From contig JAGQDJ010000064.1 of the NCBI GenBank assembly GCA_022885665.1, forward strand, positions 1 through 64,000: DNA of 64,000 bases, read 5' to 3'. Origin of the DNA: Triops longicaudatus (lineage: Eukaryota > Arthropoda > Branchiopoda > Notostraca > Triopsidae). A program made the position numbers and the translations under genes. Positions 60,631 through 64,000 of this stretch are shown here, piece by piece (the first letter of the stretch is position 1; the number at the start of each line of letters is the position of its first letter). Below the pieces are notes generated by a model. It made no database searches. It saw only the letters and a list, made by a program, of their open reading frames with translations, and was not told where the DNA came from.

Positions 60631-60851
60631 AAGATAAAATCTTGCAAAACGACATTCTGGAGCAGCTCGGAAATAAAGAGGATTTCGTGCGAGATAAATT
60701 AAACTTAACCCTTAATTGGAATCAGAAAAACATCCAAAAATTTATATCCAAATTACTGCCAATCAATTTGTATGGAACTGTGATCACGTTCCAAAGCAAG
60801 TTTCGCGGTCGTTACAGAAAAAAAAATGTTACCGTTATATTTGCAGTTTAG
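60631..60851 (+). CDS. Candidate further exon of the PH-domain gene (uncertain)
   Basis: After a strong polypyrimidine tract and CTTACAG, the frame that fits the phase-1 donor at 58567 is open for 73 codons to TAG at 60849-60851. It begins with Glu and then DKILQNDILEQLGNKEDF, a plausible helix. From about residue 25 the composition becomes AT-driven (Asn/Lys/Ile/Phe). The real exon may therefore end earlier, for example at the GTGCGA after KEDF (near 60687), or this may be an alternative terminal exon. No domain recognised. Confidence 0.3.
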
Positions 60852-63800
60852 AAATGGAATTAAGTTTTATTTCAGGCAGTTTGGTTTCCATATTAGTTTT
60901 TTATAAGAAAATGAGAAAGTTTACTTGGAAGTTAGGAAATCCGTTGGGAATTTCGCTGGAAAGCGTGAAAGATTCAGAAGACGTGCTTCTGTGGATTACG
61001 GATCGCTTTTCGCTTTGGCTCGTTTCTATAAAATGCTAAAGTTGGGCGTTACAGCATAAGATTTCGTTTTTGGCCGTCTCTTTCGCTTTTTCTATTTATT
61101 TTTATTTTTACCTTAGCTGCTATCGAGCGAATCATCTTCTCGCACTTGAATATTGTTGTGTACCCAAATAGCCACTTTTGTAAGGAGAAGACAGAAACAT
61201 AAAAGCGAGTAGAAGAGGGTTAGAATGCGTTACCTGTGAAATGAAAATGCACAGAAAGAAAAAAGGAGAGAAAACGTTTTCGGTAATCTAATTCCTAACC
61301 CAGAAAAAATCTTTTGAATTGAATGGTTTACGTTTACGTCTAAAGAAAGTGGTGATAAAAAAGAGGTAAGAGGGGGAAAAGGGAAGAGTTGGAAGGGTCA
61401 TAATGAGAGAAAAATGATTCTGTTTAGCATAACAATGGTGTTTGATGCCTTTGGTAAGAGGAGTTTCATCGAAACCACGCCTTTCTGCCGCCAAAAGCTC
61501 ATCTGTGACGCAGAGTTACAGTAAAACGCAAGGTTGAGGGGGTAGTGGAAGGGTGGGAAAGCTCATAGAGTGTAGAAAAGAGTTCGATTTTCGTCTTTTG
61601 TTGTCAGTTTCTTACTTGCGGGCTCAGTGCATAGGGACACTGTCATCCGTGAAGATTTTAAATAGTAGGTGCAAGTTTTTTAGGGAAGCAAACAAGTCTG
61701 TGTTAGTAGGAGTAATCAAACCAAGAAAGTCGAAGACTGATCAAACGTCAAAGTGTATCGTGGTTTGTCTAAAAAATCAAAACAAACAGGTGCAGGTTTA
61801 AAAAAGACAAGAAGTTTTGAAAAAGTGTGGGAATTACGTTAATTAAAGTGATTCTGTGAGTAAAAGTGTCCGAATACTTCACTACTCGGAATATCGCCTG
61901 CGAATTCGTACGAAAAAGTGTGTTGGCTTTTCATGGATGTTTGCTACCTACAGAGAAGAGCTACGTTAACCTTTTAATGGAATTAAAACAAGAAAACAAG
62001 AAAACTGCATTAATAGAAAAAAAAAACTATTCATTACAACAGAAGAACTGCAAGTCTTGATAAAAAGAGTATGGAATGAAGCTTGCGACGTAGAAAACAA
62101 ATAAAAACTTTCTACGAGTGTTAGAAAGTTTTATGTAAGAAGTCATATTCGTCTTGTGGAATTGTTTAAAAGCTGCGAATCGGAAAATCAATATAGCTCT
62201 GGAAAGCTGCAAACTCTTAGAAAAAAATATAAGCGAACTTGGGTTTGTCTGTAATTAAACATCTTTAACGGGGTCCTGCAAAAGTCGTCAAGTCTTTCCA
62301 TTCTGAATATTGCAAATTAAAAAATGTGTTTAAGCAAATTAAGTTCATAATTAAGAAAATAGGAAAGCTGAACTTCTAAGTAATGCATGTATGATGCGCA
62401 AGACAACTCAAATACTGTATTTGAGAAACACTCTGAAATGTGCTTTTTGGACGCTGGTCAGCAACACCTTATGAGTTGCGTCCCTTATTGACTTTGCCAA
62501 TTTTCCGTGTTGTGCTTGGTTTGAGACCATAAAGCTGTTGCTTAGTCAACATTTCTAACCTGTACTTTGTGGCCAAAGTTGTGCAATTATTTGCCGGGCG
62601 CATTGCGCTGTTGCGCTCATTACGAGTTGCATATATAATCTGTTTTGGAGCACATTGATAAATTGTTTCTCAGAATCAGCTTTGGCGGACGTCTTGCGCA
62701 CAATAGTAATGAGAACGTTGATCTTTCGTGTAAATAGAATTAATGTGAATTTCATTTTTGACAGCGTTCATTGACGTTAGCAAACGCAATTTTTTTAAGC
62801 AAACACCAAATGTGTTTACAACTTTGAGGACCCCATATTTAAAAAATAGATTGTTTTCTTCTTTTTAAAATTTCTTTTTAAATATGAATCTGTATAGTCT
62901 GGTGAAAGAAAAGAAAGGAAAAGTACTGACCACCCAGCCTTCTTTGCCCTCGAAATCCATAACGAAGAAAAAATACGACCAACCCCCCACGTTTCTAGTT
63001 TAGTTGTAAGCTGCCAATACTGTCTGCCTACCCTAATTAGGGCGGAGGCGGGATAGAAAAAGTGGCAAGTGTTTTGGAAGTTGGCTTTTGGGGTGAGCAA
63101 ACGAATTGGAAACAGAAATAAGCACTTCTACCACTTCTGAAAGGGAAAAGCCATTGAAAAAAAAAGTTTTTGGGAGGACTAGTGATGTCTTTTTTCTCTG
63201 GTATTTTTTTCTTTTTTTTTTTCTTTTTTAGAAAGAATGAGGTAGGGAAAAGTTGGCTTTGCGTTACCGAGTGTGAGAAACCCACATATTCAGCATGGAT
63301 GTACGTACTTTAAAGCGTACTTAGACTTCAGTACCGTTGGGTTCGCGTAAGCCTTCACAAGCCTTAACGCTCCTTCCGGGTGTTAAATTACTCTTTTTGC
63401 CCTTCTTCTTTTTTTCTTTTTTTTCTATTTTTTTAGAGAATAAATTCGTAACAAGAAGCTCAGTAATTTAGATAAAGGCCGTTATAGGAAGTAAGGTAAT
63501 GCGGGTCGCTATCGTTTGCAATTTTCATTAATCAGCAGCTGCTGACTAGTTTATTCTTATCATTTTCTTTGTTTTTGTTCTGTTTTTGAGTTTGCGCGAG
63601 TCAAAAAGAATTTCTGGGAAAGAGATATTGTGTGAAGCATTTTTTTTTTTTACTTTTTACCCTTGCTCTGGTTCCTGTCACCTTCCCACATTCACCAGAA
63701 CTACCTCTCATTTTGGGTAATGAATATTGCGGCTAAGGGGATAAGAAAAGCGAGCTGTGTAGATTTGCCGTTTTCGAGAATGTAGTAAGGAGCAAGTTTT

Positions 63801-64000
63801 GCGTTGGCCATAATTAGCCCTCAACTTTTGGGTGCTTGGAAAGTTTATATGGGGTTGCTCGGGTAATAAGGGTTATCTTTGGCTGAGAAGGGCTCTAGGT
63901 AGATGAGACTGAAAGATATGCGGAGCGAGGGAAGGGGATAGAAAGCGATATGAACGTTTAAAAAGGTGTTAGAGCAAAGAAAAGGAGTGAAATATGCCTA
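60852..64000. other. Non-coding; no gene recognised to the window edge
   Basis: Frames are short and of AT-driven composition. Polypyrimidine tracts at about 63190-63230 and 63405-63435 could precede exons, but the downstream frames close quickly. Probably intron of the PH-domain gene, whose catalytic part would lie beyond the right edge. Confidence 0.45.

Noticed and set aside
1..64000. CRISPR array, prophage, bacterial operon or viral insertion
   Set aside because: No regularly spaced repeats, no tight same-strand gene series and no viral replication or capsid domain was seen. The window is ordinary eukaryotic DNA with spliced genes.

Overview
This is arthropod nuclear DNA, most likely crustacean. 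The basis is a secreted Rebers-Riddiford cuticle protein with crustacean-style wording, a peroxinectin/chorion-type haem peroxidase split by short GT-AG introns, and long AT-rich non-coding stretches. There are no operons, ribosome binding sites, CRISPR arrays or RNA genes that I can support.

Layout. (1) 1.3-4.0 kb: a three-exon cuticle protein gene on + (1403-2040) converges with an uninterrupted 530-codon membrane transporter ORF on - (4001-2409). The transporter is MATE-like and reads like an ascomycete fungal protein, which makes it the best horizontal-transfer candidate in the window. (2) 4.0-14.7 kb: no gene recognised; decayed repeats. (3) 14.7-19.9 kb: a haem peroxidase in at least 13 coding exons (861 residues, lacking only a tiny first exon), with all haem and catalytic residues in place, a Tyr/Pro-rich C-terminal tail, and a poly(A) signal that overlaps the stop codon. 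Its 1.66-kb intron holds a small hAT-type MITE and one copy of a diverged hairpin repeat. (4) 22.9-60 kb: one large gene with a PH-like domain and, I propose, two alternative first coding exons 24 kb apart. A short one at 22895-22994 supplies the first strand of the PH domain. A 1996-nt one at 47355-49350 encodes a long disordered N terminus. Both end in the same phase and fit the shared exon at 52021. This would make the apparently empty 23-47 kb stretch an intron. It contains a 5'-truncated LINE with target-site duplications and a strong 19-bp hairpin. The gene probably continues past the right edge, and its catalytic domain is not in the window.

Most noteworthy: the fungal-like intronless transporter; the reconstructed PH gene with an alternative first strand and a skippable 15-codon microexon carrying a basophilic kinase motif; five perfect CRE palindromes (TGACGTCA), all between 42.8 and 60.6 kb; and the peroxidase tail that resembles cuticle protein. 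I saw no defence island or previously unknown multi-gene system.
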